Positions 7,885 through 17,856 are shown, counted from the first letter of the stretch. The stretch is DNA of 64,000 nt from a gamma proteobacterium HTCC2207 (GCA_000153445.1 CH672396.1:281668-345667), one strand, 5' to 3'. Notes: generated by a model not told the origin, from the sequence alone. Made by a program: numbers and translations.

Positions 7885-8739
7885 TTAGATCACCTCCAAT
7901 CGCTCCTCTGAAAATGGTTGTGCAGCGCTGGTGAGATCAGCCAAATGCTGAGCATAACCATTGGCATTGATAACATCCCCCATCATTAACAGCGCTGGGG
8001 ATGGCAGAGGATGCGCGGCCAGTTTCTCCGCTATATCGCTTACAGTTCCCACCAATACCTGCTGAGTTTCAGCAGTGCCCTGTGCCACTACGGCAAAGGG
8101 TTTGTCCTCTGGGCAGCCTCGGGCGATTAGCTCTGAGGTAATTTCCTTTAGATTAGATAGGCCCATATAGAACACCACGGTACTGTCTTTTTGCAGCGCC
8201 AGATCCCAGTTGATATACATTTTGCCATGCTGTCGGTGACCGGTAATAAAGGTCACGGCATGGGCGTGGTCGCGATGGGTCAAGGGAATCCGTGTGGTGG
8301 CAGCACAGCCAATGGCGGCGGTGATACCTGGGACTATGGTGCAGGCAATGCCCTGCTCGGCCAGGTGGTCCACTTCTTCGCCGCCGCGGCCAAAGATAAA
8401 GGGGTCGCCGCCTTTGAGTCGGACAACTTTTTTACCGCAGCCGGCTAGAGCCGCTAATAGTGCGCAGATTTGGTCCTGTGGCAGGCTGTGCTGATCTTTC
8501 TTTTTGCCCACATAGATAAGGTCGCAGTGTTTGCGGGCGTAATCTAGTAACAATGGATTGGCCAGCCGATCGTAGACAATAGCATCGGCTTCCTGAAGCA
8601 GTCTCATGGCTTTGACCGTGATGAGTTCTGGATCGCCGGGCCCGGCACCAACAAGGAATACTTCACCGATGCTGTGGGCTTTAGGGCTCTCTTGTTTAGG
8701 GCTTTCTGGCGAGGCAAATAAATTAACAATATTGGTCAT
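7885..8739 (-). CDS. cobA: Uroporphyrinogen-III C-methyltransferase (siroheme synthesis)
   Basis: SAM-dependent methylase making precorrin-2 from uroporphyrinogen III, here presumably for the siroheme of NirB. It has 284 residues with a ~25-residue N-terminal extension before the core. Motifs: VGAGPGDPELIT (SAM loop), YVGKK, RLKGGDPFIFGRGGEE, VPGITAAIG, PLTHRDHA, and the C-terminal PSPALLMMGDV. It lacks the dehydrogenase/ferrochelatase half of CysG, so a second enzyme elsewhere must finish siroheme. It lies 5 bp after nasA and is the last gene of the nitrate operon. Confidence 0.96.
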   Translation of the reverse strand: MTNIVNLFASPESPKQESPKAHSIGEVFLVGAGPGDPELITVKAMRLLQEADAIVYDRLANPLLLDYARKHCDLIYVGKKKDQHSLPQDQICALLAALAGCGKKVVRLKGGDPFIFGRGGEEVDHLAEQGIACTIVPGITAAIGCAATTRIPLTHRDHAHAVTFITGHRQHGKMYINWDLALQKDSTVVFYMGLSNLKEITSELIARGCPEDKPFAVVAQGTAETQQVLVGTVSDIAEKLAAHPLPSPALLMMGDVINANGYAQHLADLTSAAQPFSEERLEVI

Positions 8740-8744
8740 GGGGG

Positions 8745-11438
8745 TTATCCGATTTGTTTGGCTAAAAACTGACTGGAGGTTTGAACCTGCTTGATTAGAC
8801 TGCTCAGTTCAGGAATGCAGGAACCGCAGTTGGTGCCGCATTGAAGTTGTTTGCCGAGCTGCTCAGTTGAGTCGGCACCGGTTTCAATGGCGGAGATAAT
8901 ATGTTCTTCGCTGACTTTAAAGCAGGAGCAGATAAGCTTGCCGCCACTATCCGCTAGCGACAGATCCGGTCCCGATAGCAGTCGCCAATAATTCTCTGGG
9001 GCGCGGTTATTTAGTAGATCTTGCATCCAGGCTTTGTTCGGCAGTGAGGGTTTTTGACGATGGCTAAAAAGTGCTATTTCCATCTGTTGATCGCTGTATC
9101 CGATAAGCCGCTGGTCAAAATTGGCAGCATCCGAGAACTGCGCATAGGCTGTGGCACCGGTTACTTTGCTCGCATAGTGCTGCCAGTTAAATTCGGCGCT
9201 GACCGCCACTTGATAGATAAAGCCCAGCTGTCGAGGCAGTGCTGCGGAGGTCCAGTTAATAAATTCTGAGCAATCCAGCGCAGTGCGACTTACCAGTGTT
9301 GCCCAACAGGGGCTTTCAATTTTCTTTAGTGCGGCGCGACTGAACTTAGATTCTGGTTGGCCAGAGACAGGGTCGATGATCGCTTCAAAGAGTGTCGCGA
9401 CTCGTGCGCTGTGCGCGTTCTGATTGCTCCAGTGAATGGGGACAAATAGTTGCTCAGGTTTTACCCCCAGATCTATCAGGCTGATCACCTGAATTACGCC
9501 TTGGGGGGTTGAAACTTCTGCCAAATCGCCGTTTTGCAAATCTGCCGCAGCAGCAGTGTCTGGGTGCATGGCGACAAAGGGCTGGTCCGTATGGTCGAGC
9601 AAGGATGCGGCGCGTCCGGTGCGGGTCATGGTGTGCCACTGGTCGCGAATACGTCCACTGTTGAGGGCTAATGGGTATCGCCTCTGGGACTTGCGTTTCG
9701 CAGGCAAACGCGGAGTGATGGCAATAAATCGCGCACGACCGCTTGGCGTGACAAATTGCCCGTCTTCAAATAGCCGCGTCGTGCCCTGGGGACGATTGGT
9801 AGTCACGGGCCATTGAATAGGCTGTAGAGAGTCATAGTGGGTTTCGGATAGCTGGCTGAGGGCGCCAATATTAAACAGGCGTTGCCCTTGATTTTGGTAG
9901 TCACTGAGTTGCGCATGTTCGACAAACACATCCCGCGGTGACTGATAGTTAAAGCCGTCGCTAAAGCCCATGGCCTTGGCCACCTGCGCCAGTATCCACC
10001 AGTCGGCCCGAGCTTCTCCCGCGGCGCTAACCAGTGCTCGCTGGCGCGAGATACGCCGCTCGGAGTTAGTGACAGTGCCAGATTTCTCACCCCAGCCAGC
10101 GGCGGGCAGAAGGATATTGGCCGTGGCGGTGGTGTCGGTTTCGGCAATACAGTCTGAGACAATCACTGTTTCACAGTGCTCTAGTGCCGCTTTGACTCGG
10201 TCTGCATTGGGCATACTCACTACCGGATTGGTGCCCATAATCCAGATCGCTTTAATACTGCCATCTGCCACGGCATCAAACAGATCAACCGCTTTTAATC
10301 CGGCTTTCTTGCTGACCTTATCGCTATTCCAAAATGCCGATACAGTGGCGACATTCTCGGTGGTGTAATCCATGTGGGCAGCGAGCATATTAGCTAGGCC
10401 GCCCACCTCGCGCCCCCCCATGGCATTGGGCTGACCGGTAATCGAAAAGGGCCCAGCACCGAGCTTGCCAATGCGCCCTGTGGCAAGGTGACAGTTGATA
10501 ATGGCATTGCATTTATCCGTGCCAGTTGCGGACTGATTAATACCCATTGAATAGAATGTAATGCTCTTTTCGGTCTCGACAAACCACTGATAAAAAGTAG
10601 CCAACTCTTCCCTGCTGATCCCAGTCTGCTGTTCGAGCTCAGCCTGACTGATGGCGCTTGCTGTCTCTAGTGCAGCCGCAAAGCCCTCGGTGTGCTGCTC
10701 GATATAGTGTCTGTCGAGCTGGTCGGCTCTGTCTAAAAAGGCGAGTAAACCATTAAAGATAAAGGCATCGGCCCCAGGGGCTACTGCCAGATGCAGATCA
10801 GCCAGATCACAGCTTGCAGTGCGCCGTGGATCTATCACCACCACGCGCATGGCAGGATTTTTTTGCTTGGCCGCGGCTATTCGCCGATAAAGCACCGGAT
10901 GGGTCCAGGCGGCATTGGAGCCGGTTAGCACTAGCAGTTCGCAGTGCTCGAGGTCTTCATAGTTACAGGGCACGGCATCGGCACCAAAGGCGCGCTTATA
11001 GCCGGCCACTGCCGAGGACATGCACAGGCGTGAGTTGGTATCCACGTGGCCAGTGCCGATGAAGCCTTTAGCCAGTTTGTTGGCCACATAGTAGTCTTCT
11101 GTGAGCAGCTGCCCTGAGAGATAAAAGGCGATGGCCTCGGGACCATATTTCTCGCGGACCTGATTGAGCCTGCAGGCCACCTCCTCAATGGCCCTATCCC
11201 AACTTACCGGATGACCCTCAATACTGGGCTGCAGCAGCCGACCATGGTTACCCATGGTCTGATCCAATGCTGCGCCTTTGACGCAGAGCTTACCCAGATT
11301 GGCTGGATGCTCGGTATCACCTGAGACGGCAATTAGCTGATCATTTTTGATTTCAGCACTCACACCACAGCCTACACCGCAGTAGGGGCAGGTGGTTTTA
11401 ACGGTGCATGAGTCTCTGGTTTCAGTGGCGTGGCTCAT
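8745..11438 (-). CDS. nasA: Assimilatory nitrate reductase, molybdopterin catalytic subunit
   Basis: Cytosolic molybdoenzyme of 897 residues reducing nitrate to nitrite. The N-terminal [4Fe-4S] ligands are Cys17, Cys20, Cys24 and Cys52. The molybdopterin oxidoreductase core follows (LCMSSAVAGYKRAFG; GANPxx-type IMGTNPVVSMPN; QPNAMGGREVGG), then the dinucleotide-binding domain with LNSGRIRDQWHTMTRTGRA. The C-terminus carries a BFD-type [2Fe-2S] domain (ICSCFKVSEE and CGTNCGSCIPEL), typical of assimilatory enzymes that accept electrons from a flavoprotein or ferredoxin. No separate NasB-like reductase is encoded nearby. It starts 3 bp after nirD. Confidence 0.97.
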   Translation of the reverse strand: MSHATETRDSCTVKTTCPYCGVGCGVSAEIKNDQLIAVSGDTEHPANLGKLCVKGAALDQTMGNHGRLLQPSIEGHPVSWDRAIEEVACRLNQVREKYGPEAIAFYLSGQLLTEDYYVANKLAKGFIGTGHVDTNSRLCMSSAVAGYKRAFGADAVPCNYEDLEHCELLVLTGSNAAWTHPVLYRRIAAAKQKNPAMRVVVIDPRRTASCDLADLHLAVAPGADAFIFNGLLAFLDRADQLDRHYIEQHTEGFAAALETASAISQAELEQQTGISREELATFYQWFVETEKSITFYSMGINQSATGTDKCNAIINCHLATGRIGKLGAGPFSITGQPNAMGGREVGGLANMLAAHMDYTTENVATVSAFWNSDKVSKKAGLKAVDLFDAVADGSIKAIWIMGTNPVVSMPNADRVKAALEHCETVIVSDCIAETDTTATANILLPAAGWGEKSGTVTNSERRISRQRALVSAAGEARADWWILAQVAKAMGFSDGFNYQSPRDVFVEHAQLSDYQNQGQRLFNIGALSQLSETHYDSLQPIQWPVTTNRPQGTTRLFEDGQFVTPSGRARFIAITPRLPAKRKSQRRYPLALNSGRIRDQWHTMTRTGRAASLLDHTDQPFVAMHPDTAAAADLQNGDLAEVSTPQGVIQVISLIDLGVKPEQLFVPIHWSNQNAHSARVATLFEAIIDPVSGQPESKFSRAALKKIESPCWATLVSRTALDCSEFINWTSAALPRQLGFIYQVAVSAEFNWQHYASKVTGATAYAQFSDAANFDQRLIGYSDQQMEIALFSHRQKPSLPNKAWMQDLLNNRAPENYWRLLSGPDLSLADSGGKLICSCFKVSEEHIISAIETGADSTEQLGKQLQCGTNCGSCIPELSSLIKQVQTSSQFLAKQIG

Positions 11439-11441
11439 AGA

Positions 11442-11795
11442 TTACAGGCACAACATAACGTGGTCGCCGAACAGACTAACCGGGAATACTGGCACCGAGA
11501 TCTCGGCCTCTTCCAAGCATTCCCCGGTGAGCAGATCAAAGTGCTGCTTATACATAGGTGAGGCCACCACCAGTCGTCCGTCGAGATCCCCCACCATTCC
11601 CCGGGACAAGATATTGGCTTTACCAATGGGGTCCCAGTTGCCCAGCGCATAGAGTTGCGGGCTTTCATTGGGTAGATAAAACAGGGCAATTTGCTCCCCA
11701 TCCAATTCCGCACAGATACCGGAGTTGGGAATCAAATCTCCTTGCATACAGAGATTGATAGGCTGTGATTCTGCTACTAGTACGTCAGTGCTCAC
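11442..11795 (-). CDS. nirD: Nitrite reductase [NAD(P)H] small subunit
   Basis: A 117-residue Rieske-fold partner of NirB. The fold is recognisable from YALGNWDPIGKANILSRG and VASPMYKQHFDLLTGECLE. The Cys-X-His and Cys-XX-His ligands of a true Rieske cluster are replaced (GNWD, MYKQ), as is normal for NirD, so it should not bind iron-sulphur. The start is GTG with AGGAG eight bases upstream; no suitable ATG is present. It lies between nirB (12 bp upstream) and nasA (3 bp downstream) in one transcript. Confidence 0.95.
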   Translation of the reverse strand: MSTDVLVAESQPINLCMQGDLIPNSGICAELDGEQIALFYLPNESPQLYALGNWDPIGKANILSRGMVGDLDGRLVVASPMYKQHFDLLTGECLEEAEISVPVFPVSLFGDHVMLCL

Positions 11796-11806
11796 TATGG
11801 TTTCTC

Positions 11807-14332
11807 CTAAGCGGATTCGGCTAAAAGTTGTTTGCGTTCGGCATCGGTGGCCGGTCGCGGCTGGCCCCGCTCTTCGACAAAGATAATCTCCCGATCTTCG
11901 GCTTTGGAGTTGACAAACTGGCGGAAGCGTTTGAGTTTCTCCGGGTCTTCAACGGTGGTTTTCCACTCGCACTGATAGCTGCCGACAATGCTTTCCATCT
12001 GCTCTTCCAGTTCGCCGGCGATTCCCAGTGAGTCTTCGATTACCACTTGCTTGAGATAGTCGAGCCCGCCTTCAAGGGTGCCCATCCATACCGAGGTGCG
12101 CTGAAGGCGGTCGGCAGTGCGCACATAAAACATCAGGAAGCGGTCGATATATTTGATCAGGGTTTCGTCGTCGAGATCCGTGGCAAAAAGATCTGCGTGT
12201 CGCGGTTTCATACCGCCATTGCCACCGACAAATAGGTTCCAGCCATTTTCCGTGGCGATCACACCAAAGTCTTTCGACTGGGCCTCGGCACATTCACGGG
12301 TGCAGCCGGAGACTGCAGATTTGAGTTTGTGTGGGGAGCGCAGGCCTTTATAACGGTTCTCTATATACAGGGCCATGGCGACACTGTCTTGCACACCGTA
12401 ACGACACCAGGTGCTACCAACACATGACTTTACTGTGCGCAGGGCTTTGCCGTAGGCATGACCGGTTTCAAAGCCAGCGGCGATAAGCTCTTCCCAGATG
12501 CCAGGCAGATGCTGCACTCGGGCACCAAACAGGTCGATGCGCTGTCCGCCGGTAATCTTGGTGTAAAGGTTATATTTCTTGGCGACCTGACCGATGGTAA
12601 TCAATTTATCTGGGGTGATTTCACCGCCGGCTATACGCGGCACCACTGAGTAGGTGCCGTTTTTTTGCATATTGGCGAGAAAGGTATCGTTAGTGTCCTG
12701 CAGGCCCACATGCTTTTCTTCCAGCACATAGTCATTCCACAGGGACGCGAGAATGGAACCGGCGGTGGGTTTACAGATATCACAGCCGCGTCCGCTGCCG
12801 TGTTTACTAATTAGCTCTTCAAAGCTTTTGATCGACTCCACCTTAACTATATGAAACATTTCTTGGCGGGTCAGGTTGAAGTGCTCGCACATGGCTTTAT
12901 TGACTTCGAGACCGCGGGAGGCGAGTTCATCATCGACAACGCTCTTCAGCAGTGCCGCGCAGCCACCACAGCCGCTGCTAGCGGCGGTCTCGCTTTTGAC
13001 TTCAGCGAGGGAGCAGAAACCGGCGTCCATTGCGTTAACTATGTCGCCTTTACTGACATTGTGGCAGGAGCAGATGGTGGCGGTGGCCGGCAGTGCGGCG
13101 GCTCCCAGTGCTGGTGCGGCGCCCGCATTGTAAGGCAGGATTAGCGTTTGGGGGTCGGCGGGTAAGGCTATACCATTGAGGAAGTACTGGAGCAAGGTAT
13201 CGTAGTCGGAACAGTCGCCGACCAATACCGCGCCCAATAGCTTTTTGCCATCGGCGCTGACAATCAGGCGCTTATAGACATCAATGCGCTCGTCGCTAAA
13301 GGTGTAGGCCACGGACCCAGCTTCTTTGCCATGGGCGTCGCCAATGGAGCCAACATCGACCCCAAGCAGTTTCAACTTTGTGCTCATATCCGCGCCCTGA
13401 AAGGGCACCACTTCATTGGTTAGCTGACTCACCGCGGCCTCGGCCATGCGGTAACCTGGTGCCACTAGGCCATAGATTCGGCCGCCAAATAGGGCGCACT
13501 CACCAATAGCAAAAATATCCGAATCGCTGGTTTTGCAGTGGTAGTCAATCTCAATACCACCGCGCTCGCCGACAGTTAAACCGCAGTCTTTGGCCAGCTG
13601 ATCATAGGGACGAATACCGGCAGAGAAGACAATCATATCGGTGGCCAGGGAACTGCCATCGGCAAACTGCATTCGCAGACGGGCCTCGCCCTCAGCATCG
13701 GGTTCAATCACCTTAGTGGCTTTGCTTGTGTGGACTGTGACCCCTAGGGCTTCGATCTTGCGCCGCAGCATGGCGCTGCCGCCGCCATCGAGCTGCACGC
13801 CCATGAGGCCGGGAGCGAACTCCACAACATGGGTTTCGAGGCCGAGGTTTTTAACCGCGTTGGCGCACTCTAGGCCCAGTAAGCCGCCGCCCACCACTAC
13901 CCCGATCTTGCCGCCTGTGGCCTGAGCCTGAATAGTGCCCAGGTCGTCAATGGTGCGGTACACCGTACAAGGTTCAAGATCATTGCCTTTAACCGGTGGT
14001 ACAAAGGGATAGGAGCCAGTGGCCAAAACCAGTTTGTCATAGGCAAACTGCTTGCCGCTCTCGGTGGTCAGGGTTTTAGTGTCGCGATCAATGCTGGCGA
14101 CCATATCGCCAAAATGGGCCTCGACACCGAGCTCGCGGTAGTGATCTCTGGTGGTTAGGGCGAGATCTTCAGGACTGCGTCCGGCAAAGAATTCCGACAG
14201 ATGAACACGGTCATAGGCGGGGCGCGTTTCACCGCCAATCACGGTAATCTGGGCCTCGACGTCGCTTGCCACCAGCTGCTCTACATAGTGATGACCGACC
14301 ATGCCATTTCCGACTACTACTACTTTTAACAT
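11807..14332 (-). CDS. nirB: Nitrite reductase [NAD(P)H] large subunit
   Basis: Cytosolic siroheme enzyme of 841 residues reducing nitrite to ammonium. Domains in order are: FAD/NAD oxidoreductase (VVVGNGMVGHHYVEQL at the N-terminus; second nucleotide loop GVVGGGLLGLECA); a BFD-like [2Fe-2S] domain (ICSCHNVSKG and SGCGGCAALL); a ferredoxin-like half-domain (TITGGQRIDLFG); and the siroheme/[4Fe-4S] domain with GSTWCRYG and VSGCTRECAEAQSKDFGV providing four Cys. AAGGAAAAGAG precedes the ATG. It follows the transporter genes by about 46 bp, so uptake and reduction are probably one operon. Confidence 0.98.
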   Translation of the reverse strand: MLKVVVVGNGMVGHHYVEQLVASDVEAQITVIGGETRPAYDRVHLSEFFAGRSPEDLALTTRDHYRELGVEAHFGDMVASIDRDTKTLTTESGKQFAYDKLVLATGSYPFVPPVKGNDLEPCTVYRTIDDLGTIQAQATGGKIGVVVGGGLLGLECANAVKNLGLETHVVEFAPGLMGVQLDGGGSAMLRRKIEALGVTVHTSKATKVIEPDAEGEARLRMQFADGSSLATDMIVFSAGIRPYDQLAKDCGLTVGERGGIEIDYHCKTSDSDIFAIGECALFGGRIYGLVAPGYRMAEAAVSQLTNEVVPFQGADMSTKLKLLGVDVGSIGDAHGKEAGSVAYTFSDERIDVYKRLIVSADGKKLLGAVLVGDCSDYDTLLQYFLNGIALPADPQTLILPYNAGAAPALGAAALPATATICSCHNVSKGDIVNAMDAGFCSLAEVKSETAASSGCGGCAALLKSVVDDELASRGLEVNKAMCEHFNLTRQEMFHIVKVESIKSFEELISKHGSGRGCDICKPTAGSILASLWNDYVLEEKHVGLQDTNDTFLANMQKNGTYSVVPRIAGGEITPDKLITIGQVAKKYNLYTKITGGQRIDLFGARVQHLPGIWEELIAAGFETGHAYGKALRTVKSCVGSTWCRYGVQDSVAMALYIENRYKGLRSPHKLKSAVSGCTRECAEAQSKDFGVIATENGWNLFVGGNGGMKPRHADLFATDLDDETLIKYIDRFLMFYVRTADRLQRTSVWMGTLEGGLDYLKQVVIEDSLGIAGELEEQMESIVGSYQCEWKTTVEDPEKLKRFRQFVNSKAEDREIIFVEERGQPRPATDAERKQLLAESA

Positions 14333-14378
14333 GACTCTTTTCCTTAGTTAATAATGGGCTGCTCTATAGCTCTCAGAC

Positions 14379-15272
14379 TCAGGCTGCTGCGGAGCTAGTT
14401 GGCTTAGCTTTTGGTACTGACGCTGGCGCTACCTGTGGTTCTGTCGGCGGCGTTTCACTGGCTGGTACCTCTGCAGCTTGGGCCGCGGGGTTTCTGTGTT
14501 TCTCATAGAGAAAGCGAAGTACTTGCTGCCGGCAGGCGTTAAATGCGGGATCTTCAGCCAGTGCTAAGCGGTCTCGCGGCCGCGCTAGATCAATCTCGAG
14601 AATCTCGCCAATGCTTGCTGCTGGGCCATTGGTCATCATTACAATGCGATCCGAGAGCAGCACGGCTTCATCTACATCGTGGGTAATCATCACCACGGTA
14701 TTACCGAGGCGGTTTTGGATCTCCATCAATGAGTCCTGGAGATGGGCGCGAGTCAGGGCATCTAGAGCACCGAAGGGCTCGTCCATCAACAGTACTTTGG
14801 GTTGCATAGCCAGGCAGCGGGCTATACCCACGCGCTGCTTCATACCGCCGGAGATCTCTCCCGGGCGCTTGTGGAGAGCGTGATCCATGTGCACCAGGCT
14901 GAGGTTGTGCGCAATCCAGTCACGCATTTCGGCTTTGCTCTTGGTTTTCTTAAACACTGACTTCACCGCCAGTTCGACGTTTTCATAGACCGTCAGCCAG
15001 GGTAACAAGGCGTGATTTTGAAACACCACAGCGCGGTCTGGGCCAGGTTCATTGACCTCGCGGCCCTCAAGAATTACGCCGCCTTCAGATGCCCGATAGA
15101 GGCCGGCAATAATATTTAGCACTGTGGATTTACCACAGCCTGAGTGGCCGATCAGGGAAATAAACTCGCCTTTTTGAATCGACAAGTTGATGTTCTGCAG
15201 CGCTCGAAAGGGTTCGCCGTCAGTGGGAAATTCGATGCCTACCTGGCTTAGTTCTAGGTAGTTCTTGTTCAT
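14379..15272 (-). CDS. nrtD: Nitrate/nitrite ABC transporter ATP-binding protein
   Basis: ABC ATPase energising nitrate import; 297 residues. Walker A GHSGCGKST, Q-loop VVFQNHALLPWLTV, signature SGGMKQR, Walker B VLLMDEPFGALDALTR and H-loop MITHDVDEA are intact. It lacks the fused substrate-binding domain of cyanobacterial NrtC, hence NrtD-like. The C-terminal ~40 residues are Pro/Ala/Thr-rich and probably disordered, an uncommon tail. I chose the ATG at 15272 because GAAGGA lies eight bases upstream; the in-frame TTG five codons earlier has no ribosome site. It belongs with nrtB and nrtA. Confidence 0.95.
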   Translation of the reverse strand: MNKNYLELSQVGIEFPTDGEPFRALQNINLSIQKGEFISLIGHSGCGKSTVLNIIAGLYRASEGGVILEGREVNEPGPDRAVVFQNHALLPWLTVYENVELAVKSVFKKTKSKAEMRDWIAHNLSLVHMDHALHKRPGEISGGMKQRVGIARCLAMQPKVLLMDEPFGALDALTRAHLQDSLMEIQNRLGNTVVMITHDVDEAVLLSDRIVMMTNGPAASIGEILEIDLARPRDRLALAEDPAFNACRQQVLRFLYEKHRNPAAQAAEVPASETPPTEPQVAPASVPKAKPTSSAAA

Positions 15273-15321
15273 GTTTCTGTCCTTCAATTGGGGATTAATC
15301 CGTTTTTTTGCGACCGGTGTA

Positions 15322-16323
15322 TTAGCGTAAAACCGCCTGCTTATCCCAGCTCATGCGTTTTTGTAGCGCCAGCATTAGCTGATCCAAAATAAAGCCGATA
15401 ATGCCAATGGTGATCACAGCCACCATAATTCGACCCAGAGAGCTGGATGATCCATTTTGAAATTCATCCCAGATAAATTTTCCTAGCCCCGGGTTCTGGG
15501 CAAGCATTTCTGCGGCGATTAGCACCATCCAGCCGGTGGCCAGAGACAGGCGTAGGCCAGTAAAAATCAGCGGAGTCGCCGAGGGAATAACAATGGTTTT
15601 GATATACACGGGGGACGACAGGCGCAGTACGCGACTGACATCGATAAGATCGCGATTAATACTGGCGACGCCGACTATGGTATTCACCACTGTGGGCCAG
15701 AGGCAGCAGAGGGCTACGGTAAATCCGGAGGTGAGAAAAGCTTTTTCAAACATTGGGTCATCGCTGACATAGAGGGCCGAGACCACCATGGTCACTAGTG
15801 GCAGCCAGGCCAATGGCGAGACGGGTTTAAAGGTTTGAATAATAGGGTTGATGGCGCGGTAAGCGTTTTCGCTGAGACCGCATAAGATCCCAAGAGGGAT
15901 AGCAATAAAGGTGGCCACCAGAAAGCCAAACATCACCGTATAGAGACTGGTAAAGATCTGATCAAAATAGGTGGCTTTGCCGGTGTAGGGGCGGACTTTT
16001 ACATCGGCCTGAGGATTTTTCGCCAGCTTCTTAGCATTGCGCACTTCCTGGCGAGTATAAAAAGCGTCAGCCTTTTGACGCTCCTGACGGTGTTCGGCAA
16101 CCAGTGTTTTGGATTGCTGCCAAACATCAGAGGGTCCTGGGAACTGACCCAGTGAGGTGACGATACTACTGGCGGCGATCTGCCAGATAAACAGAAAGAT
16201 CACAATACCAGTGAGAGGCAGAACCAAATTTTTCACTGTCCGCCGCAAGCCTTTCAACAGGCTGGCCAGGCTAAGCTGCTGGAGGCGCTGACTAATATCG
16301 GATCTGATCTTTGGTGCGTTCAT
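15322..16323 (-). CDS. nrtB: Nitrate/nitrite ABC transporter permease
   Basis: Inner-membrane permease of 333 residues of the NrtB/SsuC type. A membrane segment at about residues 34-52 is followed by a ~75-residue hydrophilic stretch (VWQQSKTLVAEHRQE to VRPYTGKATYF). The five-helix transport core comes next, with the EAA-type coupling loop around INRDLIDVSRVLRLSS and AEMLAQNPGLGKFIWDEF near the end. The long hydrophilic stretch is characteristic of the nitrate branch. AAGG lies upstream of the ATG. A hairpin terminator lies between it and nrtA, which should make the permease less abundant than the binding protein. Confidence 0.95.
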   Translation of the reverse strand: MNAPKIRSDISQRLQQLSLASLLKGLRRTVKNLVLPLTGIVIFLFIWQIAASSIVTSLGQFPGPSDVWQQSKTLVAEHRQERQKADAFYTRQEVRNAKKLAKNPQADVKVRPYTGKATYFDQIFTSLYTVMFGFLVATFIAIPLGILCGLSENAYRAINPIIQTFKPVSPLAWLPLVTMVVSALYVSDDPMFEKAFLTSGFTVALCCLWPTVVNTIVGVASINRDLIDVSRVLRLSSPVYIKTIVIPSATPLIFTGLRLSLATGWMVLIAAEMLAQNPGLGKFIWDEFQNGSSSSLGRIMVAVITIGIIGFILDQLMLALQKRMSWDKQAVLR

Positions 16324-16377
16324 GTTGGTGCCTTATTTAAACTTTATTTATTGAAACGGTATTGCTTTGAGTTGGGT

Positions 16378-16400
16378 AAAAAGCGGGCCCTGGGGCCCGC
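16378..16400 (-). terminator. Intra-operon terminator between nrtA and nrtB
   Basis: On the minus strand the gap between nrtA and nrtB holds a near-perfect GC stem, GCGGGCCC paired with GGGCCCGC, followed by five T residues. It lies 25 bp past the nrtA stop and about 55 bp before the nrtB start. Such partial terminators or 3'-stabilising hairpins often let a binding protein be made in excess of its membrane partners. Strength cannot be judged from sequence alone. Confidence 0.8.
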
Positions 16401-16424
16401 CACTGTTGCCTTTGTTTGGCGCTA

Positions 16425-17825
16425 TCAAAGAACCTCATCTTTTAAGCCAATGGAAAATTTCTTCAGGTAGGCATTGGGTTGAGTACCGTCATAGACGACT
16501 TCGTCAATAAACTCTTTCTGCGGTGCGCGGTAGCCCGTTTCACTGGCGAAGGCTGGGAAGTCTGCGTCTGTCATAAGGCCTTCTTCAATCAGCTCTTGCG
16601 CCGCAGTTTTGTAGATATCTGGGCGGTAGACACTGGCGGCAACATCGAAGTACCACTGGTCTGACTTGGGCTCGGAAATCTGTCCCCAGCGACGCATCTG
16701 GGTCAGGTACCAGACGGCATCTGAGTAGAATGGGTAGGTGGCGAAGTAGCGGAAGAACACGTTGAAGTCAGGCACTGAACGCTTGTCGCCCTTTTCATAT
16801 TCGAAGGTGCCGGTCATGCTGTTGGCAATCACATCGTAATCAGCGCCAACATAGTTGCTCTGGGCGAGAATCTTGACCGCTGCCGGACGGTTGGCATTGT
16901 CATTTTCATCTAGCCATTTAGCAGCGCGAATAAGAGCCTTAACAACACGGGCAGTGGTATTGGGGTACTTCTCTGTAAACTCCTTGGTCATACCAAAGAC
17001 TTTCTCTGGGTTATTCTTCCAGATTTCATAGTCGGTGATCACTGGCACACCAATGCCTTTAAAGACTGCCTGTTGATTCCATGGCTCACCGACGCAGTAG
17101 CCGTGAATAGTACCGGCCTCAAGGGTAGATGGCATCTGTGGTGGTGGGGTTACCGACAGTAGCGCCTGTGCATTTAAGGTGCCGCTGGAGTCGCCTTTAT
17201 GTGGGGCGTAATAGCCTGGGTGAATGTCACCTGCAGCCAGCCAATAGCGCAGCTCATAGTTGTGGGTAGAGACTGGGAACACCATACCCATTTTGAATTG
17301 CTTGCCTTCGGCAGTGAACTTATCTACTACCGGTTTCATATAATCAGCTTTGATGGGGTGCACTGGCTTGCCATCGTTAATCGGTACGTACTCCTTCATC
17401 TGCTCCCAGATATCGTTGGAGACAGTGATCGCATTCCCGTTTAGATCCATACTGAAAGGCGTCACTATATGGGCTTTGGTACCGTAGCCAATGGTTGCAG
17501 CCAGGGGCTGGCCGGCGAGCATATGGGCGCCGTCTAATTTGCCGTCAATAACGCCGTCGAGGAGCACTTTCCAATTGGCTTGGGCTTCGATGGTGACGTA
17601 GAGCCCCTCGTCTTCGAAGTAGCCATTCTCATAGGCTACTGCGATGGGGGCCATATCCGTGAGCTTGATAAAACCAAAGCGCAGCTCGTCTTTTTCCGGC
17701 TCGCCGAGTTCTGCCATGGCCGCACTGCCATTAACCAATAAAGCCAGTGTTAGGCCTATTTTTAGTCTGCTGAAAAGTCGATCTGTGAACTTATGTTTCT
17801 TAGGGGACTGCATGGGGGACTGCAT
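16425..17825 (-). CDS. nrtA: Nitrate/nitrite ABC transporter substrate-binding protein
   Basis: Exported nitrate-binding protein of 466 residues. A basic N-terminus and hydrophobic core ([16 protein letters not shown]) end at a likely signal-peptidase site before ELGEPEK. The mature part has the NrtA landmarks [51 protein letters not shown] and [14 protein letters not shown]. No lipobox Cys is seen, so it is probably periplasmic. The start region is a 12-bp tandem duplication encoding MQSPMQSP. I chose the first ATG, with AAAGG just upstream, but the second at 17813 is possible. An antitermination leader precedes it. Confidence 0.95.
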   Translation of the reverse strand: MQSPMQSPKKHKFTDRLFSRLKIGLTLALLVNGSAAMAELGEPEKDELRFGFIKLTDMAPIAVAYENGYFEDEGLYVTIEAQANWKVLLDGVIDGKLDGAHMLAGQPLAATIGYGTKAHIVTPFSMDLNGNAITVSNDIWEQMKEYVPINDGKPVHPIKADYMKPVVDKFTAEGKQFKMGMVFPVSTHNYELRYWLAAGDIHPGYYAPHKGDSSGTLNAQALLSVTPPPQMPSTLEAGTIHGYCVGEPWNQQAVFKGIGVPVITDYEIWKNNPEKVFGMTKEFTEKYPNTTARVVKALIRAAKWLDENDNANRPAAVKILAQSNYVGADYDVIANSMTGTFEYEKGDKRSVPDFNVFFRYFATYPFYSDAVWYLTQMRRWGQISEPKSDQWYFDVAASVYRPDIYKTAAQELIEEGLMTDADFPAFASETGYRAPQKEFIDEVVYDGTQPNAYLKKFSIGLKDEVL

Positions 17826-17856
17826 AGTACCTTTACCTCTGTATAAAAAATGACCC

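Noticed and set aside
11442-11795. NirD considered defective because Rieske Cys/His ligands are missing.
   Set aside because: Loss of the ligands is normal for the NirD family and does not indicate a pseudogene.
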